Origin: Desulfobacter sp.
GTDB lineage: Bacteria; Desulfobacterota; Desulfobacteria; Desulfobacterales; Desulfobacteraceae
Reading direction: 5' to 3'
DNA: 64,000 bases
Assembly: GCA_028768525.1 (NCBI GenBank)
Contig: CP054837.1
Coordinates: forward strand, 3,654,001-3,718,000
Part shown: piece by piece, positions 24,001 through 33,920 of the stretch
Position numbering within the stretch: position 1 is the stretch's first letter
How the letters are laid out: each line of letters begins with the position of its first letter
Notes under the pieces: model-generated
What the model was told of the DNA's origin: nothing
The model's database searches: none
What the model saw: only the letters and a program-made list of their open reading frames with translations
Made by a program: the position numbers and the translations under genes

Positions 24001-25689
24001 TCAACCCTCATTGTCCAGAACCCGCCGGACCATTCTGGCCAGCTTGGCCCCTTCCACGGGCTTGAGAAGGAATCCTTTCACCCCCAGGGCCTCTGCCCGG
24101 CCCCGTTCCGGGGGATCGGAAAAGCCGGTGCAGATGATGACAGGCAGGTCCGGGCGCAGGGCCAGAACCGCCTCGGCCAGGTCGGCACCGGTCATCTCAG
24201 GCATGGCCATGTCTGTGATGAGCAGGTCGAAGCCATGGGGATCTGATTTAAAGAGGGAGAGGGCATCCGGGCTGGAGACCCGGTCGGTGACCCGGTAGCC
24301 CAGCCGGGAGAGCAGCCGTCTTTCAATGACGGTGATGGCGGGGTCGTCATCCACCAGCAGGATGCGCTCGCTGCCCCTGTGGCGGGCCTTTTTTTCGGGG
24401 GCAGGGGGGGATGGTGCTGGATCAGGGACCGCATCCGTCTGGGGAAGATAGACTTTAAAACAGGTCTCATGCCCGGGCCGGCTGTTGACCCTGATATCCC
24501 CGCCGTGTTCCCTGACAATGCCGTAAACCGTTGCCAGGCCCATTCCCGTGCCCTTGCCGTTGGGTTTGGTGGTAAAATAGGGATCGAAAATTTTGTCCAT
24601 AATATCGGGGGAAATTCCACTGCCCGTATCCGAAACCGCCAGGCAGGCGTATGCCCCCGGGGGAAGGGAAAAAAAGGGGTGGTCGCTGGGTTGGATTTTC
24701 ACCTGTTCAAGGCGGACGGATATTTTGCCGCTGTTGGTCCCAATGGCCTGGTAGGCATTGGTGATTAAGTTCATGGTCACCTGGTGGAGCTGGACCGGGT
24801 CCGCCATGATGTGTCCGGCCCGGTTGGAAATGTCGGCGGTCAGCTCTATTTGTGAAGGGATGGTGGAGCGGCAGAGTTTGGTCACCTCCTTGAGGATGGC
24901 CGGAAAGAATACCGGCTGTTTTTTCCGTTTTGACCGCCGGCTGAAGGAAAGAATTTGCTTGACCAGGCCGCTGCCCCGCTGAACTGCGGAAATGATTTCC
25001 TCAATGGTATCGTATTCGGGGCTGCCCGGGACCAGGTCGTCCAAAAGCAGTTCCGCCACGCCGCCGATGGAAAAGAGGATATTGTTGAAATCGTGGGCGA
25101 TGCCACCGGCCAGGGTGCCGATGGCCTCCATTTTCTGGGCCTGCTGGAGCTGGTCCCGAAGCGTTTCCTTTTCCTTTTCCGCTTCTTTTACCGGGGTCAG
25201 GTCCACGTCAATGCAGAACATTTCCCTCCCCGAGGTGGTTGTCAGCATCACATGGGATGAGAATACCGGCACATCCGCTCCGGATTTATGCCTGAGCACC
25301 AATTCGCCGGCTGGTATTTTTATCCCCCGCTCCAGCCACTGCCCGTGGAGTTCTATCACCCCTTCCCGCATGGGATCCGGGATGATGAGGTCCTCGAGCT
25401 GCCTGCCCAGGGCCTCGGCTTCGGTATACCCGTACAGCTTTTCACTGGCCTGGTTCCAGAAGATGACCCGCCGGTGTTCGTCATAGCCCTGGATGGAGAT
25501 TTCTTCGACATCTTCGATGATTTCCCGGAAGCGTATATCGCTTTCTGCCTGGGGCTTGGCCCGGCCCGGTTGGCCATTGCCATCCCTGCCCGGTTTCAGT
25601 GACTGGATGTAGGCATCCCTCTCCTGGACCTGTTGCTCCAGGCGGGCAATACGATGCATCAGTTCGTCGTGGCTTGGATTATGGCTCAT
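24001..25689 (-). CDS. PAS-domain hybrid histidine kinase with C-terminal receiver
   Basis: A 562-residue soluble sensor. An N-terminal coiled coil (LMHRIARLEQQVQERDAYIQSL) leads to a PAS domain (FREIIEDVEEISIQGYD). The kinase core has GGIAHDFNNILFSIGG with the phospho-histidine, and an ATPase domain with NLITNAYQA and GTGMGLATVYG. The C-terminal receiver has phospho-acceptor Asp in LLITDMAMPEMTG. No output domain is present, so it probably passes phosphate to another regulator, possibly through the adjacent two-component set. The signal is likely cytoplasmic. Confidence 0.93.
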   Translation of the reverse strand: MSHNPSHDELMHRIARLEQQVQERDAYIQSLKPGRDGNGQPGRAKPQAESDIRFREIIEDVEEISIQGYDEHRRVIFWNQASEKLYGYTEAEALGRQLEDLIIPDPMREGVIELHGQWLERGIKIPAGELVLRHKSGADVPVFSSHVMLTTTSGREMFCIDVDLTPVKEAEKEKETLRDQLQQAQKMEAIGTLAGGIAHDFNNILFSIGGVAELLLDDLVPGSPEYDTIEEIISAVQRGSGLVKQILSFSRRSKRKKQPVFFPAILKEVTKLCRSTIPSQIELTADISNRAGHIMADPVQLHQVTMNLITNAYQAIGTNSGKISVRLEQVKIQPSDHPFFSLPPGAYACLAVSDTGSGISPDIMDKIFDPYFTTKPNGKGTGMGLATVYGIVREHGGDIRVNSRPGHETCFKVYLPQTDAVPDPAPSPPAPEKKARHRGSERILLVDDDPAITVIERRLLSRLGYRVTDRVSSPDALSLFKSDPHGFDLLITDMAMPEMTGADLAEAVLALRPDLPVIICTGFSDPPERGRAEALGVKGFLLKPVEGAKLARMVRRVLDNEG

Positions 25690-25796
25690 AACCTGCTCCC
25701 CTCATGGTTGTGAAGCGGGGCTGATTTTTGAATCTATTGAAGTATACGTCTAAGGCGCGGGGTAAATCAACTCCCAATTGATAAAATTTCTTTTTG

Positions 25797-25824
25797 TTGA
25801 CAGAGGATTGCGGGAGTGTATTTT
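25797..25824 (+). promoter_or_regulatory. Sigma-70-type promoter upstream of the DUF1638 fusion gene
   Basis: TTGACA (25797-25802) and TATTTT (25819-25824) are spaced 16 bp. The ATG at 25816 lies within this promoter, which supports a downstream start at 25861. Confidence 0.55.
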
Positions 25825-25860
25825 AGATCAGATCAAAACAGACAACCCCAGGGGGATAAG

Positions 25861-28692
25861 GTGAATCCAAAGACCTATGTCATTGCCTGCGCCGTATTGG
25901 CCGTTGATATGAAATCCCATGCCCGCGAACGGGGAATGGACCTTGAGTTCAAATTTCTTGAGGCCGGGCTGCACAACAATCCCAGACTGCTGAAAGAAAA
26001 GCTCCAGAAGGCCATTGACGACATATCGGCCAAAGGGGACGGGGACCGGATTATCATCGGATACGGGGTCTGCGGCAAGGGCACCATCGGGGTCAGGGCC
26101 AGGCAGATTCCCCTGGTGATACCCAAGGTTCATGATTGCATCGCTCTGTTCCTGGGCGGTGACCGGGCATATAAGGACCAGTTTCAGAAATTCCCCGGCA
26201 CCTACTATCTGTCCGCGGGCTGGTGCCAGGAAAATACAGAGCCCATGTCCCAGCGCCGGCAGCGGGTCTGGATGGGATCGGAAAAGGTGGTTTATGACGA
26301 TCTTTTAAATTCCCACGGCAAAGAGACTGCCGACACCACTTTTGCGTTTTTCAATTCCTGGCAGAAAAATTACCAGCGGGCCGCTTACATCGAAACAGGG
26401 GCCGGGCAGGCCTCAAAATATGAGAAACAGGCCAGGGAGATGGCCCGCGCCTACGGCTGGGCCTACGAAAAAATCCAGGGCAGCCACGCCCTGATCGGCA
26501 AAATGATGACGGCGGACCGGACCGACGGCCAGATCCTTTTTGTGCCGCCGGACCATGTGATCGGATTTGATGCCATCACCGCCACTTTATCGGCCAGGCC
26601 CCTGTGGAAGCAGGGGGGCGTGGAACTCAAGGAAAAAGAGGTGGTCGTGGTGGACGGGGAGGCACCGGAAGATGCCCCCTATGTCAGGCTGGGCCTGGGC
26701 ATTGATGCCGGGGGCACCTATACCGATGCCGTGATTTATGATCTGGAGGAGGGGGCGACCCTGTGCAAGGCCAAGTCGTTGACCACCAAATGGGATTTTA
26801 CCCTCGGCATTTCCCGGGCCCTGGCGAAGCTGGACCGGGATCTTCTGGAACAGGTGGAACTGACCGCCCTTTCCACCACTTTGGCCACCAATGCCATTGT
26901 GGAAAACGAGGGGCAGAAGGTGGGGATGATTCTCATGCCGCCGGCGGGGGCCGGCGAGGAGATCCCCCATGATCCCAAAGCCGTGGTCCAGGGGGAACTG
27001 GATATTTCAGGGGCGGAGCGGGTGCCCGTCGACCGGGCCCAGGTGGCGGCCGTTGCCGGGAAAATGGTCCGAAGCCAGGGGGTGACCGCCTTTGCCGTTT
27101 CCGGCTATGCCGGCTCCATCAATCCGGCCCAGGAACTTGAGGTGAAGGCCGTTATTGAGGCGGAGACCGGCTGCTTTGTGAGCTGCGGCCATGAGCTTTC
27201 GGACAGTTTGAATTTCAAAACCCGGGCCGTCACCGCCATGCTCAACGCCCGGATCATCCCGAGGCTGGCCAGCCTGCTCAAGGATCTTGAAACTGTTTTG
27301 GCCGATTGCGCCATCCATTCCCCCATCGTGGTGGTGAAGGGGGACGGCACCCTCATGGGGGCGGAGATGGCCAAGGAACGGCCCGTGGAGACCATTTTGT
27401 CGGGCCCTGCCGCCAGTGTGGCCGGCGCCCGCCACCTCACCGGCATCACCGACGCTTTGGTGGTGGATATGGGCGGCACCACCACGGACACGGCCGGACT
27501 CACGGACAACCAGGTCCGGCTCAACCAGAACGGTTCCAATGTGGGCGGCCACCGCACCCATGTAAAGGCCCTGGACATAAGGACCTGCGGCCTGGGCGGC
27601 GACAGTCTCATCCTGTTTGAAAAAGGGGCGTTTCTGATCGGCCCCCGGCGGGTGGCGCCCATGGCCTGGCTGGGGGCGAACTTTCCCCAGGCCCGGGCGA
27701 CCATGGACTATATGGGACGGAACCTGAACCGGTATACGGCTTCCACCCGGAAGATGCAGGTGCTGGTCTTTACCGGGGCGGTCAAGGATTTTTCCCCAAC
27801 GCCCCTGGAAGAAAAAATTCTGGCCCGCCTGCAGGAACGCCCCATGGCCATTGACGAGCTGGCCGCTGCCACCGGTGTCCTTTCCGAACACAGTCTGCCC
27901 CTGGACCGGCTGGAGGAAAATTTTATGATCCAGCGCTGCGGCCTGACCCCAACGGATTTGCTGCACATTACAGGGCAGTTCGGGCGGTGGGACAGGGAAT
28001 ACGCCGGGGAATATGCCGGATTCTTCGCCTTTCTCTCGGGAAAGGAGGTGGGGGAAATGGTATCGGGGCTGATGGACCAGGCCACCCGGATGCTTTCGCT
28101 GGAGTTACTCAAACGGCAGCTGGATGAGGAGATCGAACCCGATGCCATGGAAGACTGCCCGGTCTGCCGGACCCTGTTGGACAACCTGATGGCCGGGGGG
28201 AATGCCCAGTACCGGGTGGCCCTGGAGCTGAAACGGCCGGTCATCGGAATCGGCGCCCCCATCCAGTATTTTCTGCCCGGGGCGGCGGCCCCCCTGGGGG
28301 CTGAGGCCGTCTTGCCCGGGGATGCGGATGTGGCCAACGCCATCGGCGCCGTGACCTCGGAAGTGATGGTCAGACGGCAGCTTTCAATTATTCCGGGGGC
28401 CGGCGGGTTTGTCATTGAAGGGATACGGGACAACCGGCGGTTCAAGGACTTTGAGGCGGCAGACGAATTTGCCCGGGAAGAATTGGTCCGGATGGTAAGG
28501 GCGCTGGCCCTGCAGGCCGGCACCTCCTGCACCCGGGTGGTTCTGGAAACCCATGACCGGATTCCCAAAACCGCTTCGGGTGATCCGGTCTTCATGGGCA
28601 GAATCATCCAGGGCACCCTCACCGGCCGGCCCGACCGGGTGGTGAAACAGCCGGTGGCAGAGGTTTTAGCTGTTGATCAAGGGGGGCGCTGA
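25861..28692 (+). CDS. DUF1638 domain fused to a hydantoinase/oxoprolinase (HyuA-like ASKHA) domain
   Basis: The GTG at 25861, after GGGGGAT, is taken as the start, giving 943 residues. Residues about 1-220 match DUF1638 (HNNPRLLKEKLQKAIDD, IIIGYGVCGKG, VIPKVHDCIALFLGG, GTYYLSAGWCQE). From about residue 275 a HyuA-type ASKHA ATPase begins (LGLGIDAGGTYTDAVIYD) and shows the second phosphate loop VVDMGGTTTDTAG. DUF1638 genes are often near corrinoid methyltransferase genes, and ASKHA proteins of this type include RamA-like corrinoid activators and hydantoinases. A role in corrinoid or amine metabolism is inference; no methyltransferase of that kind is in the window. Confidence 0.8.
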   Translation: MNPKTYVIACAVLAVDMKSHARERGMDLEFKFLEAGLHNNPRLLKEKLQKAIDDISAKGDGDRIIIGYGVCGKGTIGVRARQIPLVIPKVHDCIALFLGGDRAYKDQFQKFPGTYYLSAGWCQENTEPMSQRRQRVWMGSEKVVYDDLLNSHGKETADTTFAFFNSWQKNYQRAAYIETGAGQASKYEKQAREMARAYGWAYEKIQGSHALIGKMMTADRTDGQILFVPPDHVIGFDAITATLSARPLWKQGGVELKEKEVVVVDGEAPEDAPYVRLGLGIDAGGTYTDAVIYDLEEGATLCKAKSLTTKWDFTLGISRALAKLDRDLLEQVELTALSTTLATNAIVENEGQKVGMILMPPAGAGEEIPHDPKAVVQGELDISGAERVPVDRAQVAAVAGKMVRSQGVTAFAVSGYAGSINPAQELEVKAVIEAETGCFVSCGHELSDSLNFKTRAVTAMLNARIIPRLASLLKDLETVLADCAIHSPIVVVKGDGTLMGAEMAKERPVETILSGPAASVAGARHLTGITDALVVDMGGTTTDTAGLTDNQVRLNQNGSNVGGHRTHVKALDIRTCGLGGDSLILFEKGAFLIGPRRVAPMAWLGANFPQARATMDYMGRNLNRYTASTRKMQVLVFTGAVKDFSPTPLEEKILARLQERPMAIDELAAATGVLSEHSLPLDRLEENFMIQRCGLTPTDLLHITGQFGRWDREYAGEYAGFFAFLSGKEVGEMVSGLMDQATRMLSLELLKRQLDEEIEPDAMEDCPVCRTLLDNLMAGGNAQYRVALELKRPVIGIGAPIQYFLPGAAAPLGAEAVLPGDADVANAIGAVTSEVMVRRQLSIIPGAGGFVIEGIRDNRRFKDFEAADEFAREELVRMVRALALQAGTSCTRVVLETHDRIPKTASGDPVFMGRIIQGTLTGRPDRVVKQPVAEVLAVDQGGR

Positions 28693-28726
28693 TTCATTGC
28701 AAAAAGTGACGGGGGTGGTTTCCCTT

Positions 28727-30040
28727 TCAGGAAAAAAATCCGGCAGAAGGCCGTACGGCAATATCACCCACCGGGTTTACCCATGCGTCATACCCGGCCT
28801 TTTCAAGGGCCTCCACTCCCCCTTGGGTATACCCTTTTTTTCGCATCTCCCGCCACAGCAGGGCGTTCTTTTCCAGGAACCGGTTGGGCGGCATCTCTTT
28901 TTGGGGAAATTGTAAAAAACCGTCGGGTTTGCGCTTGCAGCAGCCGTGGTATTCCAGCAATTGGTCCAGATCCGCGCTGAAACGCGGCCAGAAGGAGGGA
29001 GAGGAACGGAGGGTGCCCAATAGTTCAGCCAGCAGAAGGGTTTCAGGATCGTTGTCATGGATGGAGAACCAGGGCATGATGGCTATATGGCCAAGATTAT
29101 CCAGACTGAAAGCGAATTCGCGGAGCACCAGGCGGTCCCTGTTTTTTTCATACACCATATACCTGTCCTGTATGCCAAAGCTGTTGGTTCCGATGATCAG
29201 CAGTCCCCTGTTCTCTAAATGGCCTTTGATGTGGTACAGCATTTTTTTTCTCACATCCGGGCTGAAATAAAGGAAAAGATTCATACACCGGAAGACCTTG
29301 GCGGTCATGGGCGTTAATGCCATTAGATCTGATTTTATGAATTTCAGGTTATCTGTCTCGAAATCCATGATGTGATTGCGTATGAGCGTGTTTCCATGGG
29401 CTTCAACCCGTTCAGAAGAGAGGGGATCACCATTCCGCAACTGCGGAAAAAGCGTTCTGAAAAGCTGGCTGAATCGATTCTGTATGCGTTTGGTGTCCGC
29501 GTATAAGGCCTTTCCGGCGACCGCCATTGAGGGGTGAACGTAAAGAAATTTTCCCGCCCGGTCGAAACAAGCGTATTGCCCCTCGGTGTCGTACACGACG
29601 TAGTCTGCAAATGAACGGTCCACGCCATAGATTTGCCAGTCCGGGAACCTGTACGCCGTTTCGATTGTTGTCACCGGCGGAAAGCCGCATCCGATATCCA
29701 TGAAAATATTCTGCCCCTTACCGGCGGGGAAATTTTGGGCGGCGATATAGTCGTCAAGTTTTCTGTGGCGCCCCGGTGTGGTGATCGGCGGGATATGTCC
29801 GCCCCAGGCCCCTGGCAGGATGCTTGGGAGCGTTGCGGACAGCCAGCGGATGAGAAGGGGATTGAACTGGGTGATGGAATATCCGGACCGCCTCATCAGA
29901 TCCAGGAGGCGCAGGATTGCCCCCCGGGCCTCAGGCGGCAGTTCAGACAGGGAAACGGCTCCGGCCAAATGCCGGGGAAATCCTGTCCCCAGAAATTTTT
30001 CCGCCAGCATATCAAAAGATGTCTCTTTGGGAGCTTCCAT
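28727..30040 (-). CDS. SAM-dependent methyltransferase (CheR-like fold)
   Basis: A 437-residue cytoplasmic protein. The SAM-binding motif I is NIFMDIGCGFPPVTTIE, followed by WQIYGVDRSF (motif II acidic residue). The later KVFRCMNLFLYFSPDVRKKMLYHI and RGLLIIGTN are typical of CheR-like class I enzymes. About 90 helical N-terminal residues precede the fold. It starts 39 bp after the ABC transporter ATPase gene on the same strand, so it is probably the last gene of that operon and may modify the transported compound. Its substrate is not predictable. Confidence 0.75.
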   Translation of the reverse strand: MEAPKETSFDMLAEKFLGTGFPRHLAGAVSLSELPPEARGAILRLLDLMRRSGYSITQFNPLLIRWLSATLPSILPGAWGGHIPPITTPGRHRKLDDYIAAQNFPAGKGQNIFMDIGCGFPPVTTIETAYRFPDWQIYGVDRSFADYVVYDTEGQYACFDRAGKFLYVHPSMAVAGKALYADTKRIQNRFSQLFRTLFPQLRNGDPLSSERVEAHGNTLIRNHIMDFETDNLKFIKSDLMALTPMTAKVFRCMNLFLYFSPDVRKKMLYHIKGHLENRGLLIIGTNSFGIQDRYMVYEKNRDRLVLREFAFSLDNLGHIAIMPWFSIHDNDPETLLLAELLGTLRSSPSFWPRFSADLDQLLEYHGCCKRKPDGFLQFPQKEMPPNRFLEKNALLWREMRKKGYTQGGVEALEKAGYDAWVNPVGDIAVRPSAGFFS

Positions 30041-30079
30041 TTTTACCTCCAGCTTTTGTGTTTATCCTGAAGCCGGCGT

Positions 30080-31036
30080 TCACAGGATTGGGAAATGGCA
30101 GGCCAGGCGGTGTCCGGGTTCTATTTCACGGAATACCGGCGCCCTTTGGGCACACAGGGGTTCCGCCCTGGGGCACCGGGTACGGAACCTGCACCCGGAA
30201 GGCGGATCAGCGGGGGAGGGCGTTTCGCCTGTCAGCATGTTCTGCCCAGCCGGCAAATGGTTTGGGTCGGGGGTTGGAATGGCGCTGAACAAGGCCCGAG
30301 TATAGGGATGGAAGTGGCGTTGGTACAATTTTTCAGACGGGGCCTCCTCGCAGAATTTGCCGAGATACATCACCAAAATCCTGTCGCAGATATTCTTTAC
30401 CACGGCAAGATCATGGGATATGAACAGAATGGTTAGCCCGCGCTCCTTTCTCAAGGTTTCCAGCAGGTTTATGATCTGTGCCTGGATCGACACATCAAGG
30501 GAGGAAACCGGTTCGTCGCATACCAGAAGTTCCGGATCTGCCATCAGGGCTCTGGCGATCTGGATGCGCTGGCACTGCCCCCCGGAACACTGGAAGGGGC
30601 GGAGATGCGCTGTCCCCGTATCAAGGCCGACGGAGAGCAGCATTTGCCGGACGCGGCGTTCTCTTTCACCAGGGTGTTTTACGCCAATGACCTTGAGGGG
30701 GGCGGTCAGGGTGTCCATGATCGTCCGCCGGGGATTCAGCGATGAAACAGAATCCTGGAATATCATCTGAAACCGGGGCCGCAACTCTTGTAACCGTTTT
30801 TTGTCCGCCCGGGCCAGATCCTCTCCGTTAAACAGGATGCGGCCTGAGGCCGGCCTGGGAAGCTGCATAACCGCCCGGGCAATGGTGGATTTGCCGCACC
30901 CGGATTCACCGACCAGCCCCAGGGCCTCCCCTGCGGCAATGTCAAAACTGGCATCTGAAACCGCCTGGATCCTTTTCCGGCCGTCGTGCCTGAATGTGAC
31001 GGTCAGTCCCTTTACCTGGAGTAAGGCCCGTGTCAT
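30080..31036 (-). CDS. Oligopeptide/nickel-type ABC transporter ATPase (DppF/OppF)
   Basis: The start is the ATG at 31036 (MTRALLQVKGLTV), which overlaps the stop of the preceding ATPase gene by 4 bp; 318 residues. Walker A GESGCGKST, signature FQCSGGQCQRIQIARAL (unusual CSGGQ for LSGGQ), Walker B LLVCDEPVSSLD, and the C-terminal Cys-rich oligo_HPY domain (GCRFRTRCPRAEPLCAQ) that marks the Opp/Dpp group. It pairs with the next ATPase to drive import of peptides, opines or nickel complexes. Confidence 0.93.
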   Translation of the reverse strand: MTRALLQVKGLTVTFRHDGRKRIQAVSDASFDIAAGEALGLVGESGCGKSTIARAVMQLPRPASGRILFNGEDLARADKKRLQELRPRFQMIFQDSVSSLNPRRTIMDTLTAPLKVIGVKHPGERERRVRQMLLSVGLDTGTAHLRPFQCSGGQCQRIQIARALMADPELLVCDEPVSSLDVSIQAQIINLLETLRKERGLTILFISHDLAVVKNICDRILVMYLGKFCEEAPSEKLYQRHFHPYTRALFSAIPTPDPNHLPAGQNMLTGETPSPADPPSGCRFRTRCPRAEPLCAQRAPVFREIEPGHRLACHFPIL

Positions 31037-32043
31037 TGTGCTGCCCCGCGTACCGGATACCAGCAGGCAAACAGATGGCCCTTCCGGCTGCCGGATGATA
31101 AGGGCGGGGCCTGCCGGGTGCACCGGTTTTGTGCCCGGGGGCAGCGGGGGGCAAAGCTGCACCCCCCGGGCAGGTTCCGGAGATCCGGGGACTGGCCTTC
31201 AATGGAATTCATCGGTGTGTGCGGAGGGGTTTCAAGGGGCGGAATGGAATTCATCAGGGCTTGGGTGTAAGGCATGCGCATGGATGAAAACAATTCCCGG
31301 GCCGGGGCCTGTTCAACAAACCGGCCGGCGTACATGACCGCAATATCATCGGTTCTGCCGGCCACCACGCCGAGGTCATGGGTGATAAGGATCATTGACA
31401 TTTGATTTTCAGCCTGCCTTCGGCCCAGAAGATCCAGTATTTCCGACTGGACCGTCACATCAAGGGCCGTTGTGGGCTCGTCCGCAATCAGCAACTGGGG
31501 ATCGCAGGCCAGGGCAATGGCGATGGCCACCCGCTGGCGCATGCCCCCTGAAAGCTGGTGGGGGTATTGGCGGATCCGTTGCCCGGGGTTGGGAATTCCA
31601 ACGGAATCCAGCAGTGCCACGGAACGGTCCCGGGCCCTGTTTTTTTTCATTCCCAGATGATGGATCAGGGATTCGGCGATCTGATAACCGATGGTCATCA
31701 CCGGATTCAAAGAGGACATGGGGTCCTGGAAGACCATGGCAATCCTGCGTCCCCTGACCCTGTTCAGGCGGGGAGCGCCACGCTTGTTCAAGTCCTGGCC
31801 GTCAAAAAGAATTTTGGATTTTTCGGAGACGTATGCGGTTTTCGGCAGCAGGTGTAAGATACTCCTGGCCAGGATACTTTTTCCGCTTCCGGATTCACCC
31901 ACAATGCCAAGGCTTTTCCCCCTGTGCAGGTTAAAGGAAACATGGTCGACCGCCTGTACCGTTCCGTGAACCGTTGCAATGGTCGTGACCAGTTCCCGTA
32001 CGGATAAAAGGGGCGTTGGCAGGTCTTCAGTCCGGCCGATCAT
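31033..32043 (-). CDS. Oligopeptide/nickel-type ABC transporter ATPase (DppD/OppD)
   Basis: A 336-residue ATPase with Walker A GESGSGKSI, signature LSGGMRQRV, Walker B LLIADEPTTALD and the oligo_HPY C-terminus (GCSFAPRCPRAQNRC). It overlaps both neighbours by 4 bp (ATGA). The Cys-rich tail in Opp/Dpp ATPases can carry a 4Fe-4S cluster. Confidence 0.94.
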   Translation of the reverse strand: MIGRTEDLPTPLLSVRELVTTIATVHGTVQAVDHVSFNLHRGKSLGIVGESGSGKSILARSILHLLPKTAYVSEKSKILFDGQDLNKRGAPRLNRVRGRRIAMVFQDPMSSLNPVMTIGYQIAESLIHHLGMKKNRARDRSVALLDSVGIPNPGQRIRQYPHQLSGGMRQRVAIAIALACDPQLLIADEPTTALDVTVQSEILDLLGRRQAENQMSMILITHDLGVVAGRTDDIAVMYAGRFVEQAPARELFSSMRMPYTQALMNSIPPLETPPHTPMNSIEGQSPDLRNLPGGCSFAPRCPRAQNRCTRQAPPLSSGSRKGHLFACWYPVRGAAQ

Positions 32044-32933
32044 AATTGCCCGCCCTTTGAATCAAAGAGCCCCCTGAGTGCATCCCCCGCCAGGTTCAGC
32101 GAAAGCACCGTCAGAAACATTGCCATGGCCGGGAAAAAACTGATGTGGCCGGCATTGCCAAGTACCTCTTTGCCCTCGGCAATCATCCCGCCCCAGCTGG
32201 GAACGGGGGCGGGGACACTTAACCCCAGAAAGCTTAAGGTGCCTTCCGCGACAATCATGTATGAGGCCACGAACAGTGCATAAACGGCCAGGGACGGAAG
32301 GATGTTCGGCAGGATATCCCGGATGAGGATATAAAGGTCCCCCTGCCCGATCATCCGTGATGCCCGGATAAAATCCCGCCGGGACATGGTCAGGGTGTTT
32401 GCCCTGGCCACCCTTGAAAAAGAGGGGATGGTTAAAAATCCCAGGGCCGCAATAATATTGGCCAGGTTTTGTCCCAGGTAAAATGTAATGGCAAGGATCA
32501 GGACCAGTCCGGGAAAGGCCAGAATGGTATCCATGGCCGCCATGATACAGGTGTCCAGACGCCCCCGGTAATATCCCGCCAGCATCCCGAGGCTCCCGCC
32601 GGCCGCAAGGCCGATGACCGGCGGTATGACCCCCACAAGGAGAGAGACCCGGGCCCCGAATATGATCCGGGTGAAGATATCCCTGCCCATGGTGTCGCTT
32701 CCGAAAAGGTAGACAAAGGGGCCGGATTGAATTCGACCTTCAGCCCCCGGCGGGACGGCCGGGTTCATCCAGTCCATGGCATCGTATTCCTGCAAGGGCA
32801 GCAGATCCGCGAAAAGGGCGCAGAACACCACAAGGGCGATCCACATCATGGACAGCCAGAACCCAACCCCTAAATTTCCCCAATTGGGTGCGGGGCCGCC
32901 CATAATGAATTTTATTTGTTGATCCGGTTTCAA
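32040..32933 (-). CDS. Oligopeptide/nickel-type ABC transporter permease (DppC/OppC)
   Basis: The preferred start is the TTG at 32933, a few bases after GGGGGA and 13 bp after the DppB stop (about 297 residues); an ATG at 33017 lies inside dppB and is less likely. It has the N-terminal OppC_N segment (FWLSMMWIALVVFCALFADLLPL), the extracytoplasmic loop with FGSDTMGRDIFTRIIFGAR, and the EAA loop of the binding-protein-dependent permeases. It forms the channel with DppB. Confidence 0.9.
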   Translation of the reverse strand: MKPDQQIKFIMGGPAPNWGNLGVGFWLSMMWIALVVFCALFADLLPLQEYDAMDWMNPAVPPGAEGRIQSGPFVYLFGSDTMGRDIFTRIIFGARVSLLVGVIPPVIGLAAGGSLGMLAGYYRGRLDTCIMAAMDTILAFPGLVLILAITFYLGQNLANIIAALGFLTIPSFSRVARANTLTMSRRDFIRASRMIGQGDLYILIRDILPNILPSLAVYALFVASYMIVAEGTLSFLGLSVPAPVPSWGGMIAEGKEVLGNAGHISFFPAMAMFLTVLSLNLAGDALRGLFDSKGGQL

Positions 32934-32946
32934 CCGTCCCCCATTC

Positions 32947-33909
32947 TCACCTTGCCCCTGACAGCCGGATGCGGGGATCAAGTATGGTATATAAATGGTC
33001 AACCAGGAAATTGACACTCACATAGCCGACGCTGATAAAAAGGATGCATCCCTGGACCATGGCAAAATCCCGGCTGAAAATGGAACTGACTAAGAGCCGG
33101 CCGATACCGGGCAGGGCAAAGATGATCTCAACGACCACTGCTCCCCCGATCAGGTGCCCGATGTGGATGCCCAAAAGGGTTACCAGGGTCAGGGATGAGG
33201 GCCGGAGCGCGTGTCTGAAAAGGATATGGAATGCCGGCAGCCCCTTGGATTTTGCCATGAGGACAAAATCCTCCTGGAGTGTGGCGATCATGTCGCTTCT
33301 CAGCACCCGCATAAAGGGCACCCATTCCACCATGGCAATGCACAGTGACGGAAGGACAAAGGACCTGAGATTGGCCCCTATGCCGTCGGATATGGGGGTG
33401 TATCCGGTGGCCGGCAGCCATTGCAGTTTGACGGCAAAAATATAGATCAGGACAAGGCCCATGACGAACACCGGAATGGATATCATGGCAAAGGCAGCGG
33501 AACCCAGGGCATTGTCCATCGCTGTTCCGGGCTTACAGGCGCAGAGTATCCCCAAAGGAACGGCAAGGACCAGGGCCGCCAGCTGAGACAGCACCATGAG
33601 TTCCAGGGTGACGGGCAGCCTGGACAACAGGGCGTCCAGCACCGGTTCCTGGGTGCGGAAGGATTTCCCCAGGTTTCCCCTGGCAAGATCCGCAAGCCAG
33701 CCGCCATACCGGAGGATGACAGGCCTGTCCAGGCCGAGTTCTTCCCGGATCGCCTGAATATCTTCCGGTGTGGCCTCTTCTCCGGCGATCTCATAGGCCA
33801 CATCTGCCGGCAGAGCGTCCACCATGACAAATGTGATGGCCGTAACCGCCAGAATAACCCCCAAAAGGCGGATGAGTTTTTTAACGGTGGTGGTGACGGT
33901 GGTTTTCAA
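32947..33909 (-). CDS. Oligopeptide/nickel-type ABC transporter permease (DppB/OppB)
   Basis: A 320-residue membrane protein with six helices. Typical DppB features are the N-terminal GVILAVTAITFVMVDALP, the extracytoplasmic loop LGLDRPVILRYGGWLADLA with GNLGKSF, and the EAA loop (FVLMAKSKGLPAFHILFRHA). It follows the binding protein by 11 bp. Confidence 0.93.
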   Translation of the reverse strand: MKTTVTTTVKKLIRLLGVILAVTAITFVMVDALPADVAYEIAGEEATPEDIQAIREELGLDRPVILRYGGWLADLARGNLGKSFRTQEPVLDALLSRLPVTLELMVLSQLAALVLAVPLGILCACKPGTAMDNALGSAAFAMISIPVFVMGLVLIYIFAVKLQWLPATGYTPISDGIGANLRSFVLPSLCIAMVEWVPFMRVLRSDMIATLQEDFVLMAKSKGLPAFHILFRHALRPSSLTLVTLLGIHIGHLIGGAVVVEIIFALPGIGRLLVSSIFSRDFAMVQGCILFISVGYVSVNFLVDHLYTILDPRIRLSGAR

Positions 33910-33920
33910 ACCGTGTCCTT

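Noticed and set aside
25816..25860. ATG at 25816 as the start of the DUF1638 fusion
   Set aside because: It overlaps the predicted promoter, has no ribosome-binding site, and the added residues do not fit DUF1638; the GTG at 25861 has GGGGGAT upstream.
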